64,000 bases of DNA from Rhodoferax sp. OV413. GTDB taxonomy: Bacteria > Pseudomonadota > Gammaproteobacteria > Burkholderiales > Burkholderiaceae_C. The position numbers and the translations under genes are program-made. The stretch spans positions 408,386 to 472,385 of the forward strand of contig NZ_FNJA01000001.1 of the NCBI RefSeq assembly GCF_900104385.1, given 5' to 3'. The notes beneath the pieces were generated by a model. That model did no database searches, had not been told where the DNA came from, and worked only from the letters and a program-made list of their open reading frames with translations. Of the stretch, positions 16,278 to 25,302 are shown one piece after another (positions within the stretch are counted from its first letter, which is position 1; each line of letters starts with the position of its first letter).

Positions 16278-18476
16278 TCACACCACCGCGACGGTGAAGG
16301 TGTAGCTGCTGGTTGCGCTGCCGTCGGGCGACACCACATCGATCTTGATGCTGCTGCCTGCGGCTACCGCCACCGTGGTGCTGGCCCCCTGCGCCAGCGC
16401 CGTGCCATTCACCTTCATCGAGCTGATCTTGTTCGACATGGCAGTTGGCTTGAGCACGATGCTGGTCGTACCGGTGGGCACGTTGATGGTGTAGCCGGTG
16501 GTCCAGGGGTCGAATTTGTTCGGCAGCTTGTTGGCCACGCCGTTGGCGGCGGCCGCCCAGTACACATCGACCCCCACCAGCGTGCCGCCGCTGACCTCGA
16601 TATTGCTGAGCACCGAATACTTCTTGTAGCCGTCGGCCGCGTTGTAGTCGATGGCGGCTGCGCAGGGGTAGGCGCTGGTGGGCTTGGTCAGGTAGTCGAC
16701 CGCGGCCGCGTACTTGCCTATCGGGCCGATGGCCATCCAGTTCTTGTCGCGCCACATGTCGCCGACGATGCTCATGCGGTCGCCCGTCTTGGTGCCGCCG
16801 CGGATCGAGGGTTTGGCCACGCCATTGCCCTCGTCGATCAACTGCTGGAAGCACTTGACGAAGTTGTTCACGCACTCCATGCCCACCGAGGCTTCCTGGT
16901 GCGCATTGGTGACCTCGACGATCTCGCCGCTCGTGCTGCTCTTCTGGTAGTTGACCACCAGCTGCTGCACCAGCGACAGGAACAGATCTACCTTGACACT
17001 CTGGTACTGGGTGGTGTCGGCGGTGTAGGCGCGGTTGCAGCCCCACATGTCCGAACCGAACACCCAGCCGGTCTGGTTGACGATGCAGGTCACCGTGCCA
17101 TTGGTATGGCCGGGCTGCACATAGGCCGTGGCCTGCACATTGCCGAGGTTCAGCACCTGGCCGTCGGTAATGGCCACCGCCGCCGTACCGGCCGACTGGA
17201 AGTCGCTGCGACTGGAAGCCATGAAGGCGGCCTTCTCGATGGCCGACGCATACAGGGTCACGCCGGCCGAGGTGAAGTTGTAGATCTGCTCGGCGTGGTC
17301 CGGGTGGTTGTGGCCGACGATCACGTCGTAAGGTTTGGTGGCCAGGGTGTCGATGAAGGTCTTGAGATTGGCCTTCTGGTAGCCGTATTCGCCGGCGTCA
17401 AACACCAGGCCGCGCGTCGAGCCTTCGATATAGAAGACGAAGGCCTGGAAATACTCGGCCGGGTTGTTGATCTTCCACACCGTGGGCGAAGTGCTGGTGC
17501 CGGCATGCATCAGCTTGGCCTGGAAAGTGCCAACCTGCGGGCGCACAATGTTCCAGACGAATTCACGCACCGCACTGACCGCCAGGCCATTCTTCTTGGC
17601 CACGGTCTTCAGCCGGTACAGGCGCGAATCGGTGGTCGAACTCAAAGGGTTGACGAACTGCAGCACGCCATCGACCGTAAAGTCGTACATCGCGCCGGCG
17701 GTGGTCGGATCGGCCGGCTCGCTGCCGTCAAAGGTAACGGTGTAGTAAATGGTGGCCCCGGCGGTCGGGGTGGAGATACGCACATAGCGCCGCGGTGCAG
17801 TGGTGCCGGGCTTGCACATCACCTGCGGCGGCGCGACCAGGCCGGCGCTGATATTGGCCAGGATCGCCTTGGCCTCGTTCAAAGTGATGGTGCCAGCGGG
17901 CGCAAACAGGCTGGCGCTGCTGCCCTGCATGAGGCCTGCCGCCACGATGGCGTTGACGCTGGCGCGTTTGCTGGCGCTGATGCTGCTGGCATCGCTGAAG
18001 CCTGCCAGGGCATTGCCCGCCGCGGCCGGAATCTTGAATGCCTTCACATAGATGTCGGCCACGTCCTCGCGGCTCACCAGCTTGTCGGGATAAAAGCGCC
18101 CGCCGACGTTGCTGATGATGGCCTCTTCGAGGGCGGTTTCGATCTGCTTGGCGTACCGGGTGGCGCCGAATATCACGTCGACAAAGGTGGGCTGCACGGC
18201 CTTGTACGGGTCTACGTACTCAGAAGAATGCACCCAGTCGAAGTAATCGGAGATCGTGGCCACGAAGGCGGCGCGCGTCAGCACCTCGGTGCCGGCGTCG
18301 GCCGCGGAATCCCCCCCGCCGCAGCCCGACAGCGCCACCGTGGAAGCCATCAGGCCGGGCAACCCCAGCAGCTGCGCAAACCTGCGGCGCGAGATCTTGC
18401 CGGTGAGCAAACTGTCGGTGGCTACGGGCTGTAGCTGGAGTGGGAATGCGGGTTCCATTTGGCGTGTATTTGTCAT
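16278..18476 (-). CDS. Tat lipoprotein with SLH and metallo-beta-lactamase-like domains
   Basis: 732 aa. The N-terminus has a twin-arginine signal ending in a lipobox (SRRRFAQLLGLPG ... LSGCGGG). Residues about 75-210 resemble SLH modules, with FYPDKLVSREDVADIYVKAF and GTITLNEAKAILANI. A beta-sandwich with ATIYYTVTFDGSEPAD (chitobiase-C/FN3-like) follows. The metallo-beta-lactamase fold carries VGHNHPDHAEQ, the HxHxDH metal motif, with a further histidine in VQPGHTNGT. The last about 90 residues look like a cadherin-like/Big beta domain. It is likely an exported, membrane-anchored hydrolase; its substrate is unknown. Confidence 0.75.
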   Translation of the reverse strand: MTNTRQMEPAFPLQLQPVATDSLLTGKISRRRFAQLLGLPGLMASTVALSGCGGGDSAADAGTEVLTRAAFVATISDYFDWVHSSEYVDPYKAVQPTFVDVIFGATRYAKQIETALEEAIISNVGGRFYPDKLVSREDVADIYVKAFKIPAAAGNALAGFSDASSISASKRASVNAIVAAGLMQGSSASLFAPAGTITLNEAKAILANISAGLVAPPQVMCKPGTTAPRRYVRISTPTAGATIYYTVTFDGSEPADPTTAGAMYDFTVDGVLQFVNPLSSTTDSRLYRLKTVAKKNGLAVSAVREFVWNIVRPQVGTFQAKLMHAGTSTSPTVWKINNPAEYFQAFVFYIEGSTRGLVFDAGEYGYQKANLKTFIDTLATKPYDVIVGHNHPDHAEQIYNFTSAGVTLYASAIEKAAFMASSRSDFQSAGTAAVAITDGQVLNLGNVQATAYVQPGHTNGTVTCIVNQTGWVFGSDMWGCNRAYTADTTQYQSVKVDLFLSLVQQLVVNYQKSSTSGEIVEVTNAHQEASVGMECVNNFVKCFQQLIDEGNGVAKPSIRGGTKTGDRMSIVGDMWRDKNWMAIGPIGKYAAAVDYLTKPTSAYPCAAAIDYNAADGYKKYSVLSNIEVSGGTLVGVDVYWAAAANGVANKLPNKFDPWTTGYTINVPTGTTSIVLKPTAMSNKISSMKVNGTALAQGASTTVAVAAGSSIKIDVVSPDGSATSSYTFTVAVV

Positions 18477-18601
18477 GTCGTCCTCTGGGTGGTGGTAAAA
18501 ATTCTTGTGCTATCGCTTACTTAAAACAAACTAGTCCGTACATTTTTGGCAATGTTGTTTCCTCGATGTGGTTACGGTGACTGGGGTGGAAACGGAAACA
18601 G

Positions 18602-18630
18602 GTGCCGCAGCCTGTGCTGGGCTGCGGCAC
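18602..18630 (-). terminator. Hairpin downstream of aroQ
   Basis: A perfect 11-bp stem (GTGCCGCAGCC with GGCTGCGGCAC) 42 bp beyond the aroQ stop, followed on the minus strand by CTGTTTCCGTTTCC. The U tract is interrupted, so termination is likely but not certain. Confidence 0.5.
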
Positions 18631-18671
18631 GCCCGGCCAGACTGGCCAGGGTTGAAAGAAGACCAGACCGA

Positions 18672-19115
18672 TCAGCCCGGCGCAGGCTGCTGCAGCTCCA
18701 CCAGCGCGCGCAAGGCGGCCAGGTAGGAGATCGGCCCCAGGCCTTGCACCGTGCCTTTGACGGCCGGGGAAATGATGGAATGCGCGCGCCAGGTTTCACG
18801 CGCGGCGATGTTCGACATATGCACTTCAATCGTCGGGAACGGCATGGCCTTGATCGCGTCGTGCAGCGGCACGCCGTGCTGGGTCAAACCCGCAGGGTTG
18901 ACCAGGGCGCCCTGCGCGGTGTCGATGTTCTTGTGCAGGAAGTCGATCAAATCGCCTTCGTGGTTGGACTGCAGTATCTCCAGGGTCACGCCCAGCCCCT
19001 GCGCCAGGGTTTCCAGGCGGGTATTGATCTGCGCCAGCGTGGTGGTGCCGTAGATATGCGGCTCGCGGCGCCCGAACAGGTTCAGGTTGGGGCCGTGTAG
19101 AACGAGGATTTTCAT
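18672..19115 (-). CDS. aroQ: Type II 3-dehydroquinate dehydratase, divergent
   Basis: 147 aa dodecameric-type dehydroquinase that converts 3-dehydroquinate to 3-dehydroshikimate. LVLHGPNLNLFGRREPHIYG contains the catalytic Tyr22; EVHMSNIAARE carries His99 and the binding residues. The usual NPAAYTHTS loop is altered to NPAGLTQHG and REPFRHHS to RETWRAHS. Its place 24 bp after a TRAP binding protein and opposite an IclR regulator suggests a catabolic (quinate/shikimate) paralogue rather than the biosynthetic enzyme. This role is inference. Confidence 0.88.
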   Translation of the reverse strand: MKILVLHGPNLNLFGRREPHIYGTTTLAQINTRLETLAQGLGVTLEILQSNHEGDLIDFLHKNIDTAQGALVNPAGLTQHGVPLHDAIKAMPFPTIEVHMSNIAARETWRAHSIISPAVKGTVQGLGPISYLAALRALVELQQPAPG

Positions 19116-19139
19116 GGTGTGTGTCTTGCGCCCAGAGGC

Positions 19140-20147
19140 TTATTTGAGGATGCGGGCCAACTCGTCGTTGTAGAGCTTGACCATGGCCGGGTCGTAGCTG
19201 GCGGCCAGCTTCTCCACCACGGGCTTCACCTGCTGCCGCATGCGCGCCATTTCAGGTGCGGCAATCTCGTTGAACTGGATGCCCTTGGCCTGCAGCTCGC
19301 CTATCGACTTCTGGGCTGCGGCGCGGCTCACCTGGCGCTGGTAGGCGCGCGACTCGTCGGCCGCCTCGTGCATCATCTTTTGCTCGGCCGGGCTCAGCTG
19401 GTCCCAGAACTTCTTGCTGACCAGCACGATGTTGGCCGCGTACACATGGTTGGTGGCGCTCAGGTACTTCTGCACCTCGTAGAACTTGTTCGACAGGATC
19501 ACCGCGTACGGGTTCTCCTGGCCGTCCACCGCCTTGGACTCCAGCGCGCCGTACAGCTCGGCAAACGGCATGGGCACGGGGTTGGCCTTGAAGGTGCGGA
19601 AGGTCTCCAGGAACACCGGATTCGGGATCACCCGAATCTTCAAACCGTCGAGGTCTTCGGCCTTGGTGATCGGGCGCCGGCTATTGGTCACGTTGCGAAA
19701 GCCCAGGTCCCAGTAGCCCAGTGCGACCAGCCCTTTCTCGGGCAGCTTGGCCAGCAAGGTCTGGCCCAGCGGGCCATCGAGCAAGCGGTCCGCCTGGGCG
19801 AAAGTGCTGACGGCAAACGGAAAATCCACCAGGCCGAATTCCTTGACGATGCCGGCCAGCGAGGTGGTGGCCGGTGCCGACATCTGCTGGATGCCGCCCT
19901 GCAATGCGGACTGCTGCTGCAGCTCGTTGCCCAGCTGCGAGGCCGGGTATTCCTGCACCTTCAGCTTGCCGCCGCTCTTGGCGGCCAGCAGCTCGGCAAA
20001 GCGCTTCACTCCAAAGCTCACCGGGTGGTCGGCATTGTTCAGATGGCCGAAGCGGATGATGCGCTCCGGTGCGTCCTGGGCCAGGGCCGCGGCCCCCAGG
20101 GCCATAGCCAGGCCGGCCACGGCCAGCGAACGAATCAGTGTTTTCAA
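19140..20147 (-). CDS. TRAP transporter substrate-binding protein (DctP family)
   Basis: 335 aa. The signal peptide KTLIRSLAVAGLAMALGAAA precedes a DctP domain with IIRFGHLNNADHPVSFGVKRF and PASQLGNELQQQSALQGG. LKIRVIPNPVFLETFRTFKAN follows, with the Arg that grips the ligand carboxylate. It should capture a carboxylic acid in the periplasm for a TRAP importer. The start is taken as TTG at 20145-20147, because GGAG lies six bases before it; an earlier TTG at 20159 overlaps that site. The membrane subunits DctQ/DctM are not next to it. Confidence 0.88.
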   Translation of the reverse strand: MKTLIRSLAVAGLAMALGAAALAQDAPERIIRFGHLNNADHPVSFGVKRFAELLAAKSGGKLKVQEYPASQLGNELQQQSALQGGIQQMSAPATTSLAGIVKEFGLVDFPFAVSTFAQADRLLDGPLGQTLLAKLPEKGLVALGYWDLGFRNVTNSRRPITKAEDLDGLKIRVIPNPVFLETFRTFKANPVPMPFAELYGALESKAVDGQENPYAVILSNKFYEVQKYLSATNHVYAANIVLVSKKFWDQLSPAEQKMMHEAADESRAYQRQVSRAAAQKSIGELQAKGIQFNEIAAPEMARMRQQVKPVVEKLAASYDPAMVKLYNDELARILK

Positions 20148-20230
20148 GTTTGTCTCCAATCGGGTGGGGAGTGCTCTTTATGCCGTGTGGCGTGTCTGGC
20201 ACCTTGGTTTCGGCGCCATCATAGCAATTT

Positions 20231-20247
20231 GTGGAAATGTTTTCCAC
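20231..20247. promoter_or_regulatory. IclR-box operator between TRAP/aroQ and iclR-type gene
   Basis: GTGGAAATGTTTTCCAC is a perfect 7-bp palindrome around a 3-bp centre. It matches the E. coli IclR consensus TGGAAATNATTTCCA with one mismatch, and lies in the divergent intergenic region. Confidence 0.7.
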
Positions 20248-20362
20248 TTTTTTAAAAACCCAGCCAGCACAGCGAAAGCTCGCCCATTTCTGTTGCACAC
20301 TCGGCGCAAACACAGCGGCCCACCGCGCCGAAAAAACGACCACAGCACACCAGGTAGATGAC

Positions 20363-21145
20363 ATGAGCGGAATCCTCGAACGCAGCTTCAAAGTCCTGGA
20401 GCATCTGGCAGACCATCCCGAAGGCACGGCCTTGTCGGCCATGGCGCAAGAACTGGCCATGCCCTTGAGCGCCACCCACCGCCTGCTCACCGAGCTGATC
20501 CGCTGCGGCTATGTGCGCCAGGAGCAAAGCCACAGCGTCTATGTGCTGAACATCAAACTGGTATCGCTGGGCCTGCGCTTCCTCAGCAACAGCGGCATCG
20601 TCGACGTGGCCCAGCCGCTACTCGACCGGCTGGCCGCCGAGTCCGGCGAACTGGTGCGCCTGGCCGTGGTCGATGGCGACGAACTGACCTTCGTGGCCAA
20701 GGCCCAGGGCGCGACCAAGGGCCTGCGCTACGACCCGGACATGGGGCTGTCGGTCAACCTGTCGTGCAGCGCGGCAGGTCACGCCTGGCTGTCCACCATG
20801 GACGACAAGCAGGCGCTGCAACGGGTCAACCAGCAGGGCTTTGGCAAGCCCGAAGACTTCGGGCCGAACGCGCCGAAGAACGCCAAGGCCTTGCTGCCCT
20901 TTCTGCACAACGCGCGGGCCCGCGGCTTCAGCATGATCAACGAGGTTTTCGCCCCCGCCATGACGGCCATGGCCGCACCCTTGCGGGGCAATAACAATGT
21001 GGTGCTGGGCGTCATCACCATCGCCGGGCCGCTGGTGCGCCTGACCGAGAAACGCATGGAGGCGCTAGGCCCCAATCTGCTGGCCACTGCCGACGAGGTG
21101 GCCCACGCCAGCGCTGCCTCGGCGCTGTTCAAGCGCAGAGCTTGA
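20363..21145 (+). CDS. IclR-family transcriptional regulator
   Basis: 260 aa. The N-terminal winged helix reads LERSFKVLEHLADHPEGTALSAMAQELAMPLSATHRLLTEL, split here over residues 5-45. The C-terminal effector domain includes CSAAGHAWLSTM and ITIAGPLVRLTEKRME. Start 20363 was chosen because AGGTAGATGAC precedes it and the domain starts four residues later; a frame 44 codons longer covers the operator. It is divergent from the TRAP/aroQ pair with the IclR box between them, so it most likely controls them in response to a carboxylate or aromatic ligand. Confidence 0.9.
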   Translation: MSGILERSFKVLEHLADHPEGTALSAMAQELAMPLSATHRLLTELIRCGYVRQEQSHSVYVLNIKLVSLGLRFLSNSGIVDVAQPLLDRLAAESGELVRLAVVDGDELTFVAKAQGATKGLRYDPDMGLSVNLSCSAAGHAWLSTMDDKQALQRVNQQGFGKPEDFGPNAPKNAKALLPFLHNARARGFSMINEVFAPAMTAMAAPLRGNNNVVLGVITIAGPLVRLTEKRMEALGPNLLATADEVAHASAASALFKRRA

Positions 21146-21156
21146 TGCTATCTTTT

Positions 21157-21204
21157 AAATAGCTGCCCGCGCACATCCCACCTGCGCTACAGCCCTAAAA
21201 ATCT
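21157..21204 (+). repeat. Dispersed ~48-bp repeat, copy e
   Basis: AAATAGCTGCCCGCGCAC, then CCTGCGCTACAGCCCTAAAA, just after the IclR gene; it overlaps the last codons of the convergent flavoprotein gene. Confidence 0.65.
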
Positions 21205-22443
21205 TAAAACGCCCTGCCCCGCGCGCTGGCCACTGGCCATGCTGGCGGTCAGCAGGTAGCCGCCGGTCGGGGCTTCCCAGTCCAGCATCTCGCCAGCAGC
21301 AAACACACCGGGCAAGGGTTCAAGCATCAGGTCGGCATTCAAGGCTTCGAAGGCCACGCCGCCAGCGCTGCTGATGGCTTCGTCGATAGGTCGGGTGGCA
21401 ACCAGGCGGATAGGCAGCGACTTGATCGCCGCCGCCAAAGCCGCGGGGTTCTGGAAGCTGGCCTTGTCCAGCAGCTCGTGCAGGATGCCGGCCTTGATAC
21501 CCTCCAGGCCGAGACGGCTCTTCAGGTGGCTGGACAGCGAACGAGTGCCGCGCGGGTGCGTGACCTCGGCCAGCACGCGCTCAGCCGACAAGGCCGGCAG
21601 CAGATCCAGGTACACCGTGGCGCTGCCGTTCAAGGCGATCTCGTCGCGCACCAAGGCCGACGCCGCATAGACCAGGCTGCCTTCGATGCCGCTGGCGGTG
21701 GCGACGAACTCGCCCTGGCGGCGGAAGGTATCGCCGGCCGCATTGGTGAACGACAAGGCCACGGTCTTGAACGGCTGGCCGGCAAAGCGGCTGCTGAAAT
21801 GCTCGGTCCAGCCCGCCACGTCAAAGCCGCAATTCGCCGGCAGCAGCGGCACCACCGGCACCCCCGCGGCCTGCAGCAAAGGCACCCAGGCACCGTCCGA
21901 GCCCAGCCGGGCCCAGCTGCCACCGCCCAGCGCCAGCACCACCGCATCGGCCGTGGCCTGCACCGGGCCTTTGGGCGTGTCGAAACGCCAGGTATTCGCC
22001 TCCAGCCCGACCCAGCGGTGCCGCATATGGAACTGCACGCCGGCCACGCGCAGCCGGTGCAGCCAGGCGCGCAACAGCGGCGCCGACTTCATATCGGTGG
22101 GAAACACCCGGCCCGAGCTGCCGACGAAAGTATCCACGCCCAGTTCCTTGGCCCAATCGCGCAGTTGGGCCGCACCCAGATCCTGCAGCCAGGGGCCGAC
22201 TTGCTCTTGCCGCGCGCCGAAGCGGGTGGTAAACAGCTCGGCGGGCTCCGAATGGGTGAGGTTGAGCCCGCCCTTGCCGGCCAGTAAAAACTTGCGGCCT
22301 ACCGAGGGCATGGCGTCGAACAGCTGCACCGCCACGCCGGCCTGGGCCAGCACCTCGGCCGCCATCAAGCCTGCAGGGCCACCGCCGATCACCAGTGCGG
22401 TCTTGCCCGTGGGCTTTACTTCTTTTTGCATTGCATCTTTCAT
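21187..22443 (-). CDS. NAD(P)/FAD-dependent oxidoreductase, YhiN/HI0933-like (TIGR03862 type)
   Basis: 418 aa flavoprotein. The dinucleotide-binding motif is TALVIGGGPAGLMAAEVLA near the N-terminus. KFLLAGKGGLNLTHSEP is typical of the HI0933/YhiN family, ALGGGSWARLGSDG resembles the TIGR03862 group, and the C-terminal FAD loop is GVFAAGEMLDWEAPTGGYLL. The substrate is unknown; relatives have been linked to tRNA or cell-shape phenotypes only loosely. It is convergent with iclR and divergent from the response regulator at 22553. Confidence 0.88.
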   Translation of the reverse strand: MKDAMQKEVKPTGKTALVIGGGPAGLMAAEVLAQAGVAVQLFDAMPSVGRKFLLAGKGGLNLTHSEPAELFTTRFGARQEQVGPWLQDLGAAQLRDWAKELGVDTFVGSSGRVFPTDMKSAPLLRAWLHRLRVAGVQFHMRHRWVGLEANTWRFDTPKGPVQATADAVVLALGGGSWARLGSDGAWVPLLQAAGVPVVPLLPANCGFDVAGWTEHFSSRFAGQPFKTVALSFTNAAGDTFRRQGEFVATASGIEGSLVYAASALVRDEIALNGSATVYLDLLPALSAERVLAEVTHPRGTRSLSSHLKSRLGLEGIKAGILHELLDKASFQNPAALAAAIKSLPIRLVATRPIDEAISSAGGVAFEALNADLMLEPLPGVFAAGEMLDWEAPTGGYLLTASMASGQRAGQGVLRFLGL

Positions 22444-22552
22444 GATTGATGCCCCGATTTCACCACGCGCGCGACAGCCTTCCGCAAATGCCCGGTTTGC
22501 CGGCCTCGCTCGTTACACTGGACTACCGGCCCCGGCCCTCCGCCCATCCTCC

Positions 22553-23329
22553 ATGATGACCCAGACTCCTCAGACTCCTGGTAGCGCCAGCCCTGCGGTG
22601 CTGGTCGTCGACGACGAACCCGAGCTGCGCGCGCTGCTGGCCGAGTACCTGGGCCGCCACGGCTTCCAGGTGCGCACCGCGCCCGATGCCACCGCAGCCC
22701 GCACCCTGGTGGCCGAGCAGGTGCCGGCGCTGGCGCTGCTCGACATCCACATGCCTGGCGAAAACGGCTTGTCGCTGGCGCGCTGGCTGCGCGACAACCA
22801 TCCGCGCATGGGCCTGGTGATGCTGACCACCGCAGTCGATGCAGTAGACCGCATCGTCGGGCTGGAGTTGGGCGCCGACGACTACGTGCCCAAACCCTTC
22901 GACATGCGCGAGCTGCTGGCCCGGATACGCGCCGTGCTGCGCCGCGCTGAGGTGACGGCCGCCGCCATCGCCGCAGCCAGCGCGCCCGCCCCGGCGCCGC
23001 TGGACAGCAGCCCTGTCACACGGCGCGTAGCCTTTGGCGACTGCCTGCTGGACCTGGACCAGCGTCGCCTGTTGAACGCCGCGGGTGCCGACATCGAAGT
23101 CAGCGCCGCCGAGTTCGACCTGCTGGCGCTGTTTGCCCGCCACCCGCACCGCCCGCTGGACCGCAACCAGATCATGGAACAGGCGCACAACCGCGGCTGG
23201 GATGTGTTCGACCGCTCTATCGACCTGCGCATCATGCGTTTGCGCCGCAAGATCGAGCGCAACCCCGACAAGCCCGAGCTGATCAAGACCGTGCGCAACG
23301 TCGGCTACGTCTTCGTGCCCGCGGCCTGA
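22553..23329 (+). CDS. Response regulator, OmpR/PhoB family
   Basis: 258 aa. The receiver has VLVVDDEPELRALL and the phospho-acceptor D64 in LALLDIHMPGE; the K is in YVPKPFDMRELLARIR. After an Ala/Pro linker comes a winged-helix DNA-binding domain ending RKIERNPDKPELIKTVRNVG. The real start is the ATG pair at 22553; the frame is open far upstream but has no coding character there. The partner kinase begins 5 bp after the stop. Confidence 0.92.
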   Translation: MMTQTPQTPGSASPAVLVVDDEPELRALLAEYLGRHGFQVRTAPDATAARTLVAEQVPALALLDIHMPGENGLSLARWLRDNHPRMGLVMLTTAVDAVDRIVGLELGADDYVPKPFDMRELLARIRAVLRRAEVTAAAIAAASAPAPAPLDSSPVTRRVAFGDCLLDLDQRRLLNAAGADIEVSAAEFDLLALFARHPHRPLDRNQIMEQAHNRGWDVFDRSIDLRIMRLRRKIERNPDKPELIKTVRNVGYVFVPAA

Positions 23330-23334
23330 GCGCC

Positions 23335-25293
23335 ATGCCTGGCAACCGCAGCCCACACCCACTCGACCCGCAGCTCAGCAGTCTGCTGCTGGACAACATC
23401 ACCGCCCAGCTGGGCGTGCTGGACCGCAACCACCGCTACGTCTACGCGAACCGCGCGCTGCTGGACTTTCTGGGCCGCAGCGCCGACCAGGTGCTGGGCC
23501 GCTCCATCGCGGAAGTACTGGGCCCGGCCGCGCATGCCACCTACCTGCCGCTGGCCGAGCGCCTGTTCCAGGGCGAATCGCGGCGCAGCGAAGGCTGGGT
23601 GGAACTGCCCGGCCGGGGCCGGCGCTACCTGGTGGAGACCCTGCTGCCGTATTCCCCCGATGGCGGGCCCGTGCAGCTGGTGGCCAGCTTTGGCCAGGAC
23701 CACAGCGCGCTTAAGCAACACGAGCAGGAGCTGTCCGACAAGCTGGCCCAGTTGCACGCGGCGGAAGCGCTGAAGTCGGCCATCGTCGACCATGCGCTGG
23801 CGGCACTCATATCCACCGACGCGCTGGGGCAGATCGTCGAATTCAACCCCGCGGCCGAGGCGATGTTCGGCCACAGCCGGGCCCAGGTGCTGGGCCGGCC
23901 GGTCAGCGAAGTGATGATTCCCCAGCGCTTTCGCGCCGCCCACCAGGCCGGCATGCAGCGCATGCAGACCGGCCAGCCCGCGCGGGTGCTGGGCAAGCGG
24001 CTGGAGATGCATGCGGTGCGTGCCGACGGCAGCGAGTTCCCGATGGAGATGGTGCTCTGGCGCACCGATGCAGAGGGCAGCAGCTTCTACACCGCGTCGA
24101 TTGCCGACCTGTCCGAGCGGCACAACGCCGCCGCCCAGATCGAGCGCCAGCGCGAGGCCTTGCGGCAGAGCGAAAAGCTGTCCGCCATGGGCAGCCTGCT
24201 GGCCGGGGTGGCGCATGAGCTGAACAACCCGCTGGCCATCGTTATGGGCCGGGCCAGCCTGCTGGAAGAAAAATGCACCGACCTGCCCGCGCTGCAGGCC
24301 GACGCCCAGCGCATCCGCGAAGCCGCCGAGCGCTGCGGCCGCATCGTCCGCACCTTTCTGAACATGGCGCGCAGCCGGCCACCGCAGCGCGGGCCGGTGG
24401 CCATCAACGACATGGTGCGCGCCGCCACCGACATGTTGAAGTACGGCTACCGCAGCCACGGCATCGAACTGGGGCTGGCGCTGGCCGACGGCCTGCCCGA
24501 AGCCAATGTGGACGGCGACCAGATCGGCCAGGTGGTGATGAACCTGCTGGTCAACGCCCAGCAGGCGCTGGCCGGCGCCCAAGGTGCACGCCGGGTGCTG
24601 GTGCAAACCGGGCTGGAGCCGCGACGCAGCCACCGCGAACCGCGCGTCTGGCTGCGCGTGGCCGACAACGGCCCCGGCGTGCCGGCGCTGGAGCGGGATC
24701 GGGTGTTCGAACCCTTTTTCACCACCAAGGCAGAGGGCATAGGCACGGGCATGGGCCTGGCGGTATCGCGCAGCCTGGCGCGCGACCACGGCGGCGACCT
24801 GTCGCTGGAGCCCGCGCCTGCCGAGGGCGGCGCCAGCTTCCGCCTGAGCCTGCCGATCAGCGGTCACGCCGATGCCCCTACAGACACCACGCCAGCGCCG
24901 TTACCCGAGCCACCGGCCGCACCCCCGCGGCGCGTGCTGGTGGTCGACGACGAGCCCGAGCTGGCGAAACTGATGCGCTACCTGCTGGAAAACGAGGGTT
25001 TTGACGTCGCCACCGCCGAATCCGGCGCCGTGGCCCTGGAGATGCTGGACATGGTGCGCTTCGACGCTATCGTCTCCGACCTGCGCATGCCCGATATGGA
25101 CGGCGCCGGCCTGTGGCGCGCCGTGTCGGCCCAGCACCCGCGGCTGGCACGGGCCATGCTGTTCGTCACCGGCGACACCTTGTCGCCCGATGCGCGGGCC
25201 TTTCTGCAAAACTCGCAATCCGACTGGCTGGACAAGCCGTTTACCCGCGACGACCTGCTGGCCAAGGTGGCCGCGCTGATGGATCAGACTTAG
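23335..25293 (+). CDS. Soluble hybrid sensor histidine kinase with PAS domains
   Basis: 652 aa with no transmembrane segment. Two PAS domains cover about residues 15-125 and 145-265 (LGVLDRNHRYVYANRAL; LISTDALGQIVEFNPAAEAMFG). The HisKA domain has H294 in GVAHELNNPLAIVMG. The ATPase domain has VMNLLVNAQQAL, VADNGPGVP and GTGMGLAVSRSLARDHGG. The C-terminal receiver has D582 in IVSDLRMPD. It senses an intracellular signal, probably redox or a small ligand bound by PAS, and phosphorylates the regulator encoded upstream, possibly by way of its own receiver. Confidence 0.92.
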   Translation: MPGNRSPHPLDPQLSSLLLDNITAQLGVLDRNHRYVYANRALLDFLGRSADQVLGRSIAEVLGPAAHATYLPLAERLFQGESRRSEGWVELPGRGRRYLVETLLPYSPDGGPVQLVASFGQDHSALKQHEQELSDKLAQLHAAEALKSAIVDHALAALISTDALGQIVEFNPAAEAMFGHSRAQVLGRPVSEVMIPQRFRAAHQAGMQRMQTGQPARVLGKRLEMHAVRADGSEFPMEMVLWRTDAEGSSFYTASIADLSERHNAAAQIERQREALRQSEKLSAMGSLLAGVAHELNNPLAIVMGRASLLEEKCTDLPALQADAQRIREAAERCGRIVRTFLNMARSRPPQRGPVAINDMVRAATDMLKYGYRSHGIELGLALADGLPEANVDGDQIGQVVMNLLVNAQQALAGAQGARRVLVQTGLEPRRSHREPRVWLRVADNGPGVPALERDRVFEPFFTTKAEGIGTGMGLAVSRSLARDHGGDLSLEPAPAEGGASFRLSLPISGHADAPTDTTPAPLPEPPAAPPRRVLVVDDEPELAKLMRYLLENEGFDVATAESGAVALEMLDMVRFDAIVSDLRMPDMDGAGLWRAVSAQHPRLARAMLFVTGDTLSPDARAFLQNSQSDWLDKPFTRDDLLAKVAALMDQT

Positions 25294-25302
25294 CACACGT
25301 CC

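Noticed and set aside
16158-18434. 758-codon plus frame opposite the SLH/MBL lipoprotein gene
   Set aside because: The minus-strand product has clear signal peptide and domain motifs; the plus frame has shadow composition.
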